DNA of 64,000 nt, taken from assembly GCA_029582165.1 (NCBI GenBank), contig CM055881.1, forward strand, positions 17,350,594-17,414,593, read 5' to 3'. Within the stretch, counting starts at the first letter, position 1. Each line of letters begins with the position of its first letter. Made by a program: the position numbers and the translations under genes. This DNA is from Portulaca oleracea. Its lineage: Eukaryota > Streptophyta > Magnoliopsida > Caryophyllales > Portulacaceae. The notes below the pieces were generated by a model. The model did not search any database and was not told the origin of the DNA. It was given only the letters and a program-made list of their open reading frames with translations. Shown in pieces: positions 54,005-64,000 of this stretch.

Positions 54005-54513
54005 CCCACAGAGGTCTAGCTTCAGCAACCAAAATAGGGGCAACCCCATACGCTCGCTCCTCGGCTCTCAGCAGCTCTCCTCTCCAATCTCGGACAATGT
54101 ATCCTCCTACCGCCAAATTATTGAGGAGCGAGCCATCGAAGTTGAGTTTGATCGCTCGTATTGGGGGAGCCTCCCAATTCACAAGGTGAAGAGAAGAGCG
54201 GGGCTCCCCAGAAATTATGCTACCCTCAGAATCTACCTAGTTATGGTTGCGGATTTGCCATTCCACCGAATTTCATTCGCTTGGATGAGACAATTCAAGG
54301 GGCGGAAGATCTTGTTTCGAAAGATTGTTTCATTCCGCTGCTTCCAGATTGTCTACAATAGGAAAGCCCCCGATTAAGATTCGAATTGGGCATTGGTTGC
54401 TTGTTTATATCTAGAAATAGTTGGACAAAATTATTGGAATTCACAAAGTTAACATTAGTCAGCCAACCATGTTGAACTCCTAAGTTCAAGAATCTACTAG
54501 TCGCTGAGCACTC

Positions 54514-54774
54514 CTAGAAAAGATGGTCTATACTTTCAATGTCATTAAGACAGAGTGGACAAACGGGGTCCAGTTGGATCCCTCTCCTTAAAAGGTTTCC
54601 CCTATTTGGGAGCACATTATGAAGACATACCCAAAGAATAATTTCTATTTTAGGAGGAATATCAATATCCAAAATCCACCTATACTGCCATTTGTTTGAG
54701 TGATTGGTACATTCTTGATGATTCAGAGAGTAGTCTTGGTTGTGAAAGCACCCGAACCAATTAAACCCCAGCAT
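54514..54774 (-). pseudogene. LINE copy B zf-RVT (CX2C...H) domain
   Basis: Reads WILDIDIPPKIEIILWVCLH, NVLPNRGNLLRRGIQLDPVC and PLCLNDIESIDHLF, the zinc-binding RT-associated domain of plant L1 elements, with CPLC and a terminal H. Confidence 0.8.
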
Positions 54775-55893
54775 AGTTCGTCCTTTGTCTCTGTAATTGA
54801 AATAGGAATCCCTAAGATTTTTTGCACAATATAATTCTAGGATCGTGAATGTGTTGTCTTATTTTAGCTACATCCCAAACTTTATCGTTGGAAATGAATT
54901 CACTAACGATTATGTCATGATCGTCATTATCTTTCTCTCTAATGTTTCATTTGATGGGGTCCCCTCAACCCATGTATCCTTCTTAAACTTTACCGATTTG
55001 CCGTCCCCAATCCTCCAACGCATGCCTGCCCTTAGGATATTTCTAAATTTAACAAGGTTTCTCCACACTGGAGAGTCCATGGACTTTGTAGAGCAGTCAA
55101 AAAATGCACTCGTTTTAAGATACTTTTCCCTCATGATTTTTTTCCCAATTACCGTTCTCATGCATTACTCTCCATGCTAACTTACATTGTAATGCCATAT
55201 TTATGGCTTTCGTCCTTCAGAGACTAAGACTCCCATATTCTTTCGCCATACAAATTGTATCCCAAGAAACCATGGTATCCCATGGTTCTTGCCATCTTTT
55301 TTTCCATAAAAAATTCTTATTTATTCTGTGTAGGTTTAAGCACGCCAATTTAGGAAGCCGAAAGCATTCCACAGTATTGGCTGGCAAGGATTCTAAGTTA
55401 GCCTGAATTAAGACTACTCGACCTTCTTTGGAGAGGAAGTTGGCTTTCAAGACAACCATTCTATGCATCGCCCTCCCAATCAGCTCATTATAGATTTGGT
55501 TATTCTGACGACTATCAGGAAGGTGACACCCTAGGTATTTCCCTAGGGATGCTGTGCTCGAGATATTAAAAATGCCCTTAATAGACTCCATGGCTTGATG
55601 CGGAGTATTTCTTGAAAAAGAAGTTTGGACTTATGAAAATGGACCAGTTGTCCTGAGCAATTCCAGAAATCTAACAGGATTTTCTTTAAGGTATTTGCCG
55701 CTCTAGACGTAGCCTTGCAGAAGAGGAGACAATCATCCGCAAAAAACAGACCATGTATTTTTATGGATCTAGATGCTAGCTTTATTCCAAATCCTAACTT
55801 GGAATCATCCGCCGCCTTTTCTAACCACTTATTAAAAACATTCATACATAGAATAAATAGGTATGGAGAGAGAGGGTCTCCCTGTCTTAAACC

Positions 55894-56550
55894 TCATGAG
55901 GCTCTGAAAAACCCCGTAGACACACCATTTATTAGCATGGAGTAGGTGACTGTACTTACGCATTGATCTACCAAGATCAACCATTTTTTGCTAAACCCCA
56001 TTCTACTTAAGACTTCTTTCAAGAAATCCCATTCAAGCCGATCATTTGCTTTTTCCATGTCAAGTTTCATTGCCACCCATTCCGTTTTTGAGGTCGAATT
56101 CTTAAACTTATGCATTATTTCATGCGTCAGAAGAATATTATCCTGAATAGCCCTTCCCAGGATAAAGGCGCTTTGAAAGGGTGAGACAAATGCTTCTAGC
56201 ATGGGGCGGAGACATGCTACCATGATTTTTGCTATAATTTTGTAAAACGTGTTGCATAAGCTGATAGGCCGGTAATGGCTTGTCTGGCTCGAATTATAAT
56301 TTTTGGGGATGAGGGTAATGAAAGTGTAATTAAAGTCCTTTATAGGACGACCATGTTCAAAGAAATCTTGAACCGCCTTAACTATGTCTTGTTGTATAAA
56401 CTCCCAGGCATCTTGATAAAAACTTGCACCAAAACCATCAGGTCCCGATGTTTTGTCAAGATCCATGTCAAACACTGTTCCCTTGATTTCCTCAATTGTT
56501 GGAATGGCAGTAAGTGTGGTATTATCCTCAGGGGAGATGACTTGGATCAT
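55894..56550 (-). pseudogene. LINE copy B reverse transcriptase, 218-aa open piece
   Basis: Holds RT motifs from the N-terminal SGPDG box to the DMEKANDRLEWDFL region and VSTGFFRAS. The position equivalent to the stop after HDRLE in copy A is a Trp codon here, so copy B is closer to the original frame. The FADD box follows in another frame (55543-55845). Confidence 0.85.
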
Positions 56551-58008
56551 TTCCCCACCCTTCCTAGGTAATGCTGAGTTTCGGTAAGAGGTAAATCGTT
56601 TCCTAAAGTCTTCTACAACATGATAACAAATTTCTTATTCTGAATCTAACCAGATTCCTTCCTCCGTTTTGATCTTTATGATACCCTGCCGTTTCATCCA
56701 GGCCTTGGCTACCCATTGGAAATAGACCGAGTTATGGTCTCCGTCTACCAACCATTTTTTCAGAGATAGTCTACCCCAATATTTTTTATTGTACAGTGGA
56801 AGTTTCTCTCTTTGTTTAATCATCCTATTTAACCATTGATTAAGCCTAACACTTTTAGTTTATCTAAAAGTTTCGGCTCAATATAACTATTTTTTTCCAA
56901 ATTCTGATCCAATTTGTTCTTAACGTGTCCAAACTGTTTCCGAGCCCATTCTTTTAGTTCACATTTCACAAGTTTCAGTTTTTGTGCTATATGAAACATG
57001 AGGGTTCAATTTTGTGGCCGAGCCCACATTTTCCTAGTAATTTGTTTCATTTGGTCATATTGACTCCAGAAACTCTGGCATCAAAACATGTAGTTTTTGC
57101 CCTTTAGTGTCCTGCGATAAGTTTCCAAAAAGACAGCGCAATGATCCGAAAAGGTGAATGTGCCATGATACGAAATTGAATCAGGGTATACCTCATAAAA
57201 GTCATTCCTCATAATAGCTCTGTCTAGTCTTTCAAAAATCCAATGTCCATGAATTTTTTTCTTCCACGTAAACAGTCTACTTCTTACCACTGTTAATGCC
57301 CAAGTGATGTTTCCCAAAAATTCATTTAACCTTTCCACCATATTTCGGGAAGTTGGGTTTCTACCCTGCTTTTCCAGTCCCGATACAAGTTCAATAAAAT
57401 CCCAAATTAGACACTAAGGAAGATCAAATGTAGCAGGCAGATTTGACCAGAAATCCTCTTTGTCCCGCTATTGGGCAGGGCCATAGGCACCTGTGATTAT
57501 ACAGTTCTTCTGTCTCTCTACATCATGCACAAGAAGATGTATCGCTCTTTGCTCTTTACTTAAAGTAGCCACATGAACATTGTTACTATTCCAAAGAGCG
57601 GATAGACCTCCTGAGTGGTTTAGAGGTAGAATAATATCTGTATTGGTCAAAGTTTCTAACGCAAACATAATATCAGGTTTACAATTGACAATGAGAGCTT
57701 TTAGTTCGACAATAATATTTTCTTTTTTGCACCACATACATTCCCTACTTTGACTTTCATAATAAAATGCGATTAAGCGGGGTGGAGTGAAAAATCCCCA
57801 CAACTCGTATACCCAAAAAAATATATGTATTGAATGATGGTATTTAATCCACCATAGCTTTTCCTTTCCATGATAAATCATAGATGTTTTGAATAAGGCC
57901 TTGGTGGGATACTGAAAGGTACAACCACACTCACCGAGGAAATTTCTAAAATTCTCGTTATATTGAAAAACATTACAACACCACAAATTAACATATAGTT
58001 AGGTAATA

Positions 58009-58304
58009 CTAAATACCATCCGTTTCATATCAATTCTCCAACATTTCATCTTTGACTGAGAATTTCATATAGTACATTTTATAAAAAAAAATTACAATAA
58101 TATATTCTTCTTATGATATTTTTCGTTCTGAATCTAATTATAGTACTATAGAGTTCATTAAAATATTATTTTTGCAAACCATACAAGATCATTATTTGCA
58201 AACCATAAATATACAAATTGATGATAATACTATCGTATATTAGAACAATATATATGTTAAGAAATTGATGATGTCAACGGACAATTAATATGGAACAAAG
58301 GAAG
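58009..58304. mobile_element. Stowaway-type MITE, copy B
   Basis: It is flanked by TA at 58007-58008 and 58305-58306. Counterpart of 39446-39739 within the duplicated block; both keep their terminal repeats. Confidence 0.65.
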
Positions 58305-58416
58305 TATTATATTATAGTTATTTTATTAACATACAAGATCATTATTTGCAAACCATAAATATACAAAATTTTATTTTCTTTTTCCTAGTAATCACATGCA
58401 TTATATTGATGTATTT

Positions 58417-59167
58417 TGTTGGAAAAATGGGGCAACACAGTCACTTGCACAAGATGAGGGGTCAGTTAATTGGTGGCTAGGAGTCGAGGGTGAGACTCGT
58501 CTCCCCTTAAAAGTTATTCACTAGTCTGCGAATAGACTTAAGGGTAAAACCTAGCTTCTTGTAAGAAAAGAACAAGCTCAAAGACTGAAGGTTTCTCAAG
58601 AACTCTCAAAGAGTATTGCTGCAATTTACACCTTAAAGAGTGTGTTGAAGCTCTCTAGGAACTTGAAGAAGATGAGAAGAGGTGCATCTTGGATGAATGA
58701 ATTCATCCTCCTTATATAATGGAGTAAAACATCAAGACTTGCCTCATAATTTCCATAATTTAAGAGCATGATCAATGGGATTGCAAGCTTGATTGTGGGG
58801 GTCAATATTGACTAATTAATTTAGTCAATATTCAACCACAATCAAATCCCCATGTGTTAATATCAAAGGCTACAATCTAGGAAATTTAAAACTCGCGTTG
58901 TTTGGCACCACCACTGTTCGCATCACTTGGCCACGGTCCGTGGTGCACTCACCATGACCTGTGTCAAGCAGACACGGTCTGAGTAGGCCAAATTCTAACT
59001 TTCTTGAGCAACTAGTTGTTGACAAGACATGTGTCACACCTGACACGGTCCGTGCCAACCTAGTTTACGCTCCAAGACTTATGTTGACCTTTCCAGATCA
59101 ACTCTTAAATTATATTTAATGAATTTCCAACCTTAATTAGCCTTTTTACTCTTGAAATACTCCAACA
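58417..59167 (-). repeat. LARD-like 3' LTR, copy B
   Basis: It is 751 bp, the same length as in copy A, TGTTGGAAAAATGG...ACTCCAACA, followed by the purine tract (inverse ATCCCCCGCC). The TATA-like CCATTATATAAGG (minus strand, near 58715) is better preserved than in copy A. Confidence 0.85.
58905..59065 (-). promoter_or_regulatory. Palindrome cluster in LARD LTR, copy B
   Basis: Units include CCACGGTCCGTGGTG, ACACGGTCTGAGT and ACACGGTCCGTGCC. Compared with copy A the last unit keeps CCGTG, showing independent CpG decay after duplication. Confidence 0.6.
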
Positions 59168-60244
59168 ATCCCCCGCCATTTCAAGAGTTGTGAAATCACT
59201 TGAAATAACTATGGATCACCTTGGGTATATTACCCCCGCTATTCATGGCACCACCTAGAGAACTTGAACACCCGAGAAAACAAGGAGTTAGTATGCATCA
59301 TGAAGTGTCTCTTGACTTGAACTTTCACTTAGTGTTACATAATTACAATTAGTATGAATGCAAAAGTAGACAAGTCTTTGAACTTTTCATCCTTATCTGA
59401 CTAATTGAATCCATAACACACATGCAACTCAAACCTTGCTTAAAAAAATGACACTATTCATAACCGACCATGTCTCCATTACCCTCTACAAAGACAATCA
59501 AGCCCAGCCCTAGGGTATTCGAAGCAACCCACATCACGTCTTTGCATAGGCAGAGACTTTTACGCTCCCGTAATAGAGCTCCCCATCTTATAGATTTCAA
59601 AGTCTGTTAATGAGTCATAGACTGAAACCTCCTTATCATTACGGTCCTTGAGCATTGCTTTGTCTTTTGGGATGAAACACTTGAATTTTGATGCTCCAAA
59701 TTTTCCTAGAACGTCGTCGACCATTGAACTCAAGACTTGACCATATATCTCAAGTGTGAGTTGGAGCTCACTTGTTGACAATTTATGAGTGGGCTTTTAC
59801 TCCCATCCCCTTTATCAAGAATCACTAGATCATCTTGCGACCTTGTAAGAACTTGATCATGATACTTTTGAAAGCCACTCTCCTAAGATCACTAGATATA
59901 TACATATCTTTCCATGACCTTACTTATCCTGATCATATCTTGAATTTAACGTTTCTTCCCTTAATCATAGTTGTGATTACACCACCATACTACGGAGTTA
60001 GGTAAAAAATATTTTACCCCTTGTCAAAATACGACTAAACCATCACATTGTAGGCTTTGGCAAAATTTAAATATTGTCTTTATATGAGTTCATATTGAGT
60101 CTTACAAACCGAATGCTTTAGTAGGCGGCAAGCCTTTGAACTATGCATTCTTTTATAATGTTTGCAAAAACTCATAAACTCCTAGCCTTGATTATAACCT
60201 TATCTAAATAGCATGGACAATTATGATAATCCTTACGAAGACAT
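59168..60244 (-). other. Truncated interior of LARD-like element, copy B
   Basis: It matches 40603-41692. No protein domain appears in any frame. The match stops at 60244. Confidence 0.75.
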
Positions 60245-60247
60245 TTT

Positions 60248-61051
60248 TGTAAAACCCCCAAAAATCCAAAGATGTTGATCGTGACGTCGTTAGTAAATTA
60301 GGTTTGACTTCGTTAATTGTTTATTGTTCGTTTGTGATTTATTATGCTAACACTTGAGCTCGTAGGATCGTTGAGGGACTAACAAGGGTATATCGATAAT
60401 TTCGTGGGTATTATTATTATTATTAGTATTACTCTAATTATTTTTTTAGTATTACTATTAATATTATTGTGTTTACTAAGAATTGATATATGTGAATATT
60501 ATTTGTTCTGTGTTTAGTATTAATATTATTGTTATTAGTATTGTTTTATTATTATTACTATTATTATAGTTATTATTATTTTCTCCAAAAGAAAATCTGA
60601 TTTCTTATTGGGTTGGGCTAGGTTTAAGATTAGTATTAATTGGGCCTTATAAGTGTTTAATATAAAATCTCTCCTCTCAAAAACCCTAAACCAAACCCTA
60701 ACCCTATCTCTCTCTCTACTCCCTCCTACTGCTAGCCGCCCACACCGCCAGCCTCCATTGCTGGCCACCACCGGAATACCGTCAACCGCCACAGGCCACC
60801 TCCATCCTTCCTCCAAGTCTCTCCCTCTTCCTTTCCTTGTTGCTCGACTTCTCTCATCCCTCACTCTGTTCTGCTTTGCCGCGCCACCGCTGAGCCACCG
60901 TCGTCCGCGCCGTCATGCACCGCCCAGGTCGACCGCTGCGCCACAATCGCCACCACTCCCTAGTGTTGCTGCCACCCTGAGGAGGAAGACCCAAGGCTTT
61001 TTGGTCGTCGCTGCTGTCGAGCCAAACCACCACCCAGCCTCGATGTAAGCC
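60248..61051 (+). repeat. Gypsy-type LTR fragment starting TGTAAAACCCCC
   Basis: It begins TGTAAAACCCCCAAAAATCC. An interrupted ATT-rich microsatellite lies at 60410-60575. A TATA-like TAATATAAAATC occurs near 60658, followed by a C-rich leader with CCCTAAACC phrases. This matches the layout of long Gypsy LTRs. It is cut at 61052 by an Athila-like LTR. The 131-codon frame at 60653-61048 is Pro/Ser-rich leader sequence, not a gene. Confidence 0.6.
60410..60575. repeat. Interrupted ATT/TTA microsatellite
   Basis: Runs of ATT and TATTA units separated by short unique stretches lie within the LTR fragment that starts at 60248. Confidence 0.7.
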
Positions 61052-62159
61052 TGTTTAGACCTGATTTCGTGTCTAAATACCGCCTAAATCCTTAGGCTTT
61101 TGAGTTGTTTCGTAGCTTGTTTTAATAACTTTTAATGCGTTTTGGTTACTTTTGTAGTTTCCGAAGTGTTTTACTCAAAACGATTCTAAATGGGCCAATT
61201 TTGCACCAATCTTGGGAATCCCGAGATTCCCTAAGATTCCCCGAGCCCTGATCGTGTCAAAGCGTGATTAGAAGGGGTCATGTCGAAAGGCAGCGGCGGA
61301 AGTGGAAGCAACGGTTGAAGAGCACCACAAGAAAGCGTGGTCGAAAGAGGCGTAGCCACGGTGTGATTAAGCCATGACCTAAGGAAGAGACCTTGCCACC
61401 CGAGATAGACTGTGGTCACGGTCACTCTGACCGTAGCCACGGTGAGATCTCTACCCTGCCTAAGGAAGAAGCTGGTCGAACTAGACCGTGGCCACGGTCT
61501 CCCTTGACCGTAGCCACGGCGGTGCGAAGGAGCGAAAAGTTGTCAGCCCTAATCGCCTAGACCGTGACCATGGTGCATGGGGACCGTGCCCACGGTGATT
61601 CGAAGCGAAGAGAAGAAATCGCCTGCCTTACGCTTGACCGTGGCCACGGTCCCCTGCGGGACAATTTTGTCTGTTGTGTAAAATGATGAGTTTTGAGTAA
61701 CAACCTTGATTACTATTTAATGTATTTAGGTCATTTTAGCTAGAAATCATCTAGACAGCAGCTTTTATCTATCTTTTATGATACTTTAGCACTTTTTGTC
61801 ACATTTTAAGCCTTAGATTAGAGGGATTAAGGAAGATCTTCGCAGAGATTATTGGTTCTTGTATTGGATTTTCTTGATTATTATTGGAAGTTTGAAGATT
61901 ATTCTCAACTTTGGAGCATTGGAGCTTTATTATTCTGAAGTTTTCTCCCTTGTCATCACAATCAATGAGCATTTCTTAACCTCTCTCTCTCTAATTTATT
62001 TCTTATTTACTAATCTCTGTTTTTGTTATCATTGATGTTGTTGGTATTGTTGAATGTTTATTGTTATCTTGTCTATTCTTTTAAGCATGAATGAAGTTGT
62101 TGATGTTATTGTCATGATAGTTAGGATGTTTAGTGGCTAGAACCTTAATGGGTTAGTGA
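61052..62159 (+). repeat. Athila-like LTR, third copy, truncated
   Basis: It starts TGTTTAGACCTGATTTCGTG and shares CTAAATACCGCCTAAATCC with LTRs A and B, but is a diverged subfamily. It includes a palindrome cluster and the GTGGCTAGAA phrase near 62132 that also occurs in LTR A at 22511. At 62160 another LTR interrupts it, so the 3' end lies outside the window or is lost. Confidence 0.75.
61385..61655 (+). promoter_or_regulatory. Palindrome cluster in the third Athila-like LTR
   Basis: Perfect GACCGTGGCCACGGTC 16-mers occur near 61473 and 61634, with GACCGTAGCCACGG and GACCGTGACCATGGTG variants between. In LTRs A and B only one unit is of this type; here nearly all are. Confidence 0.7.
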
Positions 62160-63192
62160 TGGAAATCAGCCTCCACAAATCCAGTTGATTCAAGAGTGTT
62201 ATCACTTGGTGGGTATAATTAAGAAGGGCATTGGTGTCGAGGGGGCCAAGGACATTCACCCCATGTGATGTCCTCACTGCTTGTCTCCATATCTCAACAG
62301 TGAAGGTCATTCGGGCCAAGGACAACTATTCTATTTTTGACGTGCGGCAAGGTCCTTTATCTGGACAGTGGTAAAGGTCCTTTACTTGGGCAGCCTTGAT
62401 ATTTTGGCATGTTTTCAAGGGCATTTTGGTCTTTTCTCAGGAGGTCCGGTTTTCCCTATTAGTATTGGAGGTCCTTGCTGAGTTTCCGCCATTTTGGAAC
62501 AAAACCACTTGTGTTTCTTCACTTGTCTTGCATGGATTGGAGTCTAAGTGAATGAAGATCCTCCAATGAGGAAGTGGCAAATAGAGGGCTGTGATCGTCC
62601 AATGGTTGGTCCAATGATGGTCGAGTACTTCATAGTGAAGCATGTATTAGCTTTAATCATTTGTAATTAGCTTAATTAACCACGTTTAGGAGGTTTCTTC
62701 GTCATTAGGAAACCTCACTCTAGTTAGTTTGAGCTCCTTTCTTGCTTGCTTGGTTGCCTTTTCCCTTATTTCAGCCGAGTATATGTATCATTGTATTGGC
62801 CACTTAACTTCATATCTCACGAAATACAAAACCAAAGAAAGCTTTGAGCTTTTCGTTTGTGAGTTTCTCAAACTCTCATTTCCACTCCAGTAGCTAGATT
62901 TGGCAATCTAGTGGTGTTGTGTGGACTTGTTGTGGTCTCATTTGGAAGGTGATTAGATCCTGTAACCAAACGAGGTCCTTCAAGCTTGCCCGGGTATTCT
63001 TTTCACTTGTAGGTGTTTAAGTACTGTAACAAGTGAGGAAATACTTGTATCTATCTTTTCATTCATTTGTTTTTCGTTCCTTGATGCTTATTGCATCATA
63101 TTGTTGTGGTTATTGACTATCCCGAGTTATTGGTGTCCTTGTGATGTTATAAGCTTGCTTGATTCAGCACATAGGTGAGCTTATATACATCA
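62160..63192 (+). repeat. 5' LTR of the right-edge Gypsy element
   Basis: It starts TGGAAATCAGCCTCC and ends ATACATCA. It is followed after 4 bp by TGGTATTAGAGC, a tRNA-Met-type site with one change. A TATA-like GTATATGTATC lies near 62779. Unlike the other LTRs it has no palindrome cluster. Confidence 0.8.
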
Positions 63193-63196
63193 TAAT

Positions 63197-63208
63197 TGGT
63201 ATTAGAGC
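63197..63208 (+). other. Primer-binding site, tRNA-Met type
   Basis: TGGTATTAGAGC, one base from the usual TGGTATCAGAGC. Confidence 0.85.
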
Positions 63209-63272
63209 TAGTTTACCATCTTGGTGAGTTTGTTTTGATTCATTTGGTATGAAGTAAGAAGAAACCGAAGCT

Positions 63273-64000
63273 ATGTCTTCCGGTCAAGTTCAACCTCAAA
63301 ACCCAGAAGATGTTCTAAGGGAGAAAGAAGAGCTGGAGAAACGAGTTGAATTCCTTACAGCTCAACTCAGGCACTATATGTACTTGAGGAACCAAAAGCT
63401 TAAGGGATCGGATGGAGGTGCTTCTGATTTGGGGAATCCGTTTGGAGATGATGAAATGGAGATTCTCAGCGAACAAAGAGGGAGACGTTCACCTAAGGAG
63501 GAAAGGCTTGATTTCAAGGTGGATATACCAGAATTCGAGGGAAACCTTGATCTAGAGGTTTTCTTGGATTGGGATGCAAACGGTAGAACGGGTTTTGATC
63601 TAAAGGACGTTCCCGATGACAAGAAGGTAAAATTTGTAGCTTTGAAATTGAGAAAACATGCATCTATATGGTGGACTAATTTGCAGAAGAAGAGAGTTTC
63701 TGTTGGGAAGGATAAGGTGCGTTCATGGCAGAAAATGAAGGAGAAGTTACAAGCCAAGTTCCTTCCAGCCAGTTATCTTAAGGATAACTACTTGAAGCTC
63801 CAACAGTTGGTTCAAGGAGGCAAAACAGTAGAGGAGTATATCAAGGAGTTCGAGCATTTACTTTGGAGGTGTGATCTTAAGGAGAATGAACCTCAAATAC
63901 TTGTGAGGTATCTTCTTGGTTTAAATGAACGAGTGAGGAATGTTGTGGAGTTGCACCCTTACACTTCCCTTGATGAGTTGAGTTCTTTGGCTCACAAGGT
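63273..64000 (+). CDS. gag of a Ty3/Gypsy element, open, runs off the window
   Basis: The frame starts MSSGQVQPQNPEDVLREKEE, 65 bp after the primer site, and remains open for 242 codons to the window edge. A coiled-coil-like segment (residues about 16-35) precedes an acidic linker. From about residue 84 comes the retrotransposon gag (capsid) domain: VDIPEFEGNLDLEVFLDW, KVKFVALKLRKHASIWWTNL, SWQKMKEKLQAKFLP, YLKLQQLVQGGKTVEEYIKE and VRYLLGLNERVRNVV. The zinc knuckle and pol should lie beyond 64000. Absence of stops contrasts with all other elements here and suggests a young insertion. Similar gag blocks (FLPNTYKQDVL) are in the 9003-15540 element, but this is a different family. Confidence 0.88.
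   Translation, partial: MSSGQVQPQNPEDVLREKEELEKRVEFLTAQLRHYMYLRNQKLKGSDGGASDLGNPFGDDEMEILSEQRGRRSPKEERLDFKVDIPEFEGNLDLEVFLDWDANGRTGFDLKDVPDDKKVKFVALKLRKHASIWWTNLQKKRVSVGKDKVRSWQKMKEKLQAKFLPASYLKDNYLKLQQLVQGGKTVEEYIKEFEHLLWRCDLKENEPQILVRYLLGLNERVRNVVELHPYTSLDELSSLAHK

Larger units (their letters stand above)
54005..57770 (-). mobile_element. L1-type LINE, copy B, minus strand, 3'-truncated
   Basis: It is the near-identical counterpart of 35430-39200. The endonuclease fragment with NCKPDIMFALETL is at 57468-57770. The RT is in 55894-56550 with KTSGPDGFGASFY through EWDFLKEVLSRMGFS, a longer open piece than in copy A. FADDCLLFCKA is at 55700-55760, the zf-RVT region IILWVCLHNVLPNRGNLLRRG...CPLCL at 54514-54774, and the RNase H (NFDGSLLNN) at 53994-54182. 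The last part of RNase H present in copy A is missing because of the junction at about 54005. Confidence 0.87.
54005..60244. repeat. Segmental duplicate of 35430-41692
   Basis: About 6.2 kb are repeated in the same orientation at two places 18.6 kb apart, covering LINE, Stowaway MITE, LARD LTR and the first 1.07 kb of LARD interior. Similarity is high throughout with small indels. The left edge of copy B is fused to a plus-strand LINE at the phrase CCCACA, which both sides share. At the right the match ends at about 60244, where another LTR begins at 60248, so the true right breakpoint may be hidden behind later insertions. Confidence 0.88.

Noticed and set aside
53841..54377. 178-codon frame as a single protein
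   Set aside because: It crosses from a plus-strand LINE into antisense of a minus-strand LINE; it is a junction artefact.
60680..60710. Telomere-like repeat (CCCTAAACC phrases)
   Set aside because: Only two or three irregular units occur in an LTR leader, not a (CCCTAAA)n array.
60653..61048. 131-codon frame as a gene
   Set aside because: It is a Pro/Ser-rich frame in the C-rich transcribed leader of a Gypsy LTR, without domain, and ends at the next element's border.
63374..63757. Minus-strand 127-codon frame
   Set aside because: It is the shadow of the real gag frame at 63273-64000, which has the gag domain.

Overview
This window is plant nuclear DNA from a repeat-dense, probably heterochromatic region. 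I cannot name the species. The evidence is plant-type Ty3/Gypsy elements with tRNA-Met and tRNA-Asp primer sites, Athila-type gag/protease and ATHILA ORF-1 proteins, a Cassandra element with 5S rRNA sequence in its LTRs, plant L1-type LINEs, PIF/Harbinger, hAT, Stowaway, CACTA and Mutator-like elements. I find no intact host gene. The only host-derived coding sequence I recognise is one captured exon resembling the N-terminus of a TM9SF (nonaspanin) protein inside a Mutator-like element.

Layout, left to right. 1-9.0 kb: AT-rich DNA with two hAT MITEs that have perfect 8-bp target duplications (1061-1357, 1441-1950), degenerate tandem repeats, two oppositely oriented copies of one LTR family (about 3980-4625 minus, about 6206-7150 plus), a CACTA end (5823) and a probable LTR of an outer minus-strand Athila-like element. 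9003-15540: a complete Ty3/Gypsy element on the minus strand with both LTRs, PBS, PPT and a perfect 5-bp duplication GTATG, but gag-pol is broken by stops and frameshifts. It sits inside the outer minus-strand Athila-like element (3' noncoding part 15541-18130, split ORF-1 remnants 18130-20860, PBS 21162, LTR piece 21186-21460). 21461-32947: a plus-strand Athila-like tandem, LTR-internal-LTR-internal, in which RT, RNase H and integrase are missing. 32948-33650: a Cassandra TRIM that truncates the second Athila gag. 34456-34800: a foldback MITE. 35.2-39.2 kb: a minus-strand L1 LINE. 39852-46130: a noncoding LTR element (LARD) whose right LTR is split by a 2.6-kb solo LTR. 46.3-50.5 kb: a PIF/Harbinger element whose transposase is split by a 1.33-kb Mutator-like foldback. 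51435-52523: the Pack-MULE-like element. 53250-60244: a plus-strand LINE fragment fused head to head to a second copy of the 35.4-41.7 kb block. 60248 to the end: three successive LTR elements each starting inside the previous one, the last with an uninterrupted gag frame that runs off the window.

The most unusual pattern is a recurrent module. In at least five unrelated LTR families, a cluster of 12-16 bp CpG-containing palindromes lies just upstream of the apparent TATA box in U3. The palindrome sequence differs between families but the architecture is the same. One further cluster lies inside the Athila internal region, about 1 kb upstream of ORF-1, where it may mark an internal promoter. 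Function is unknown and this is inference from sequence only.
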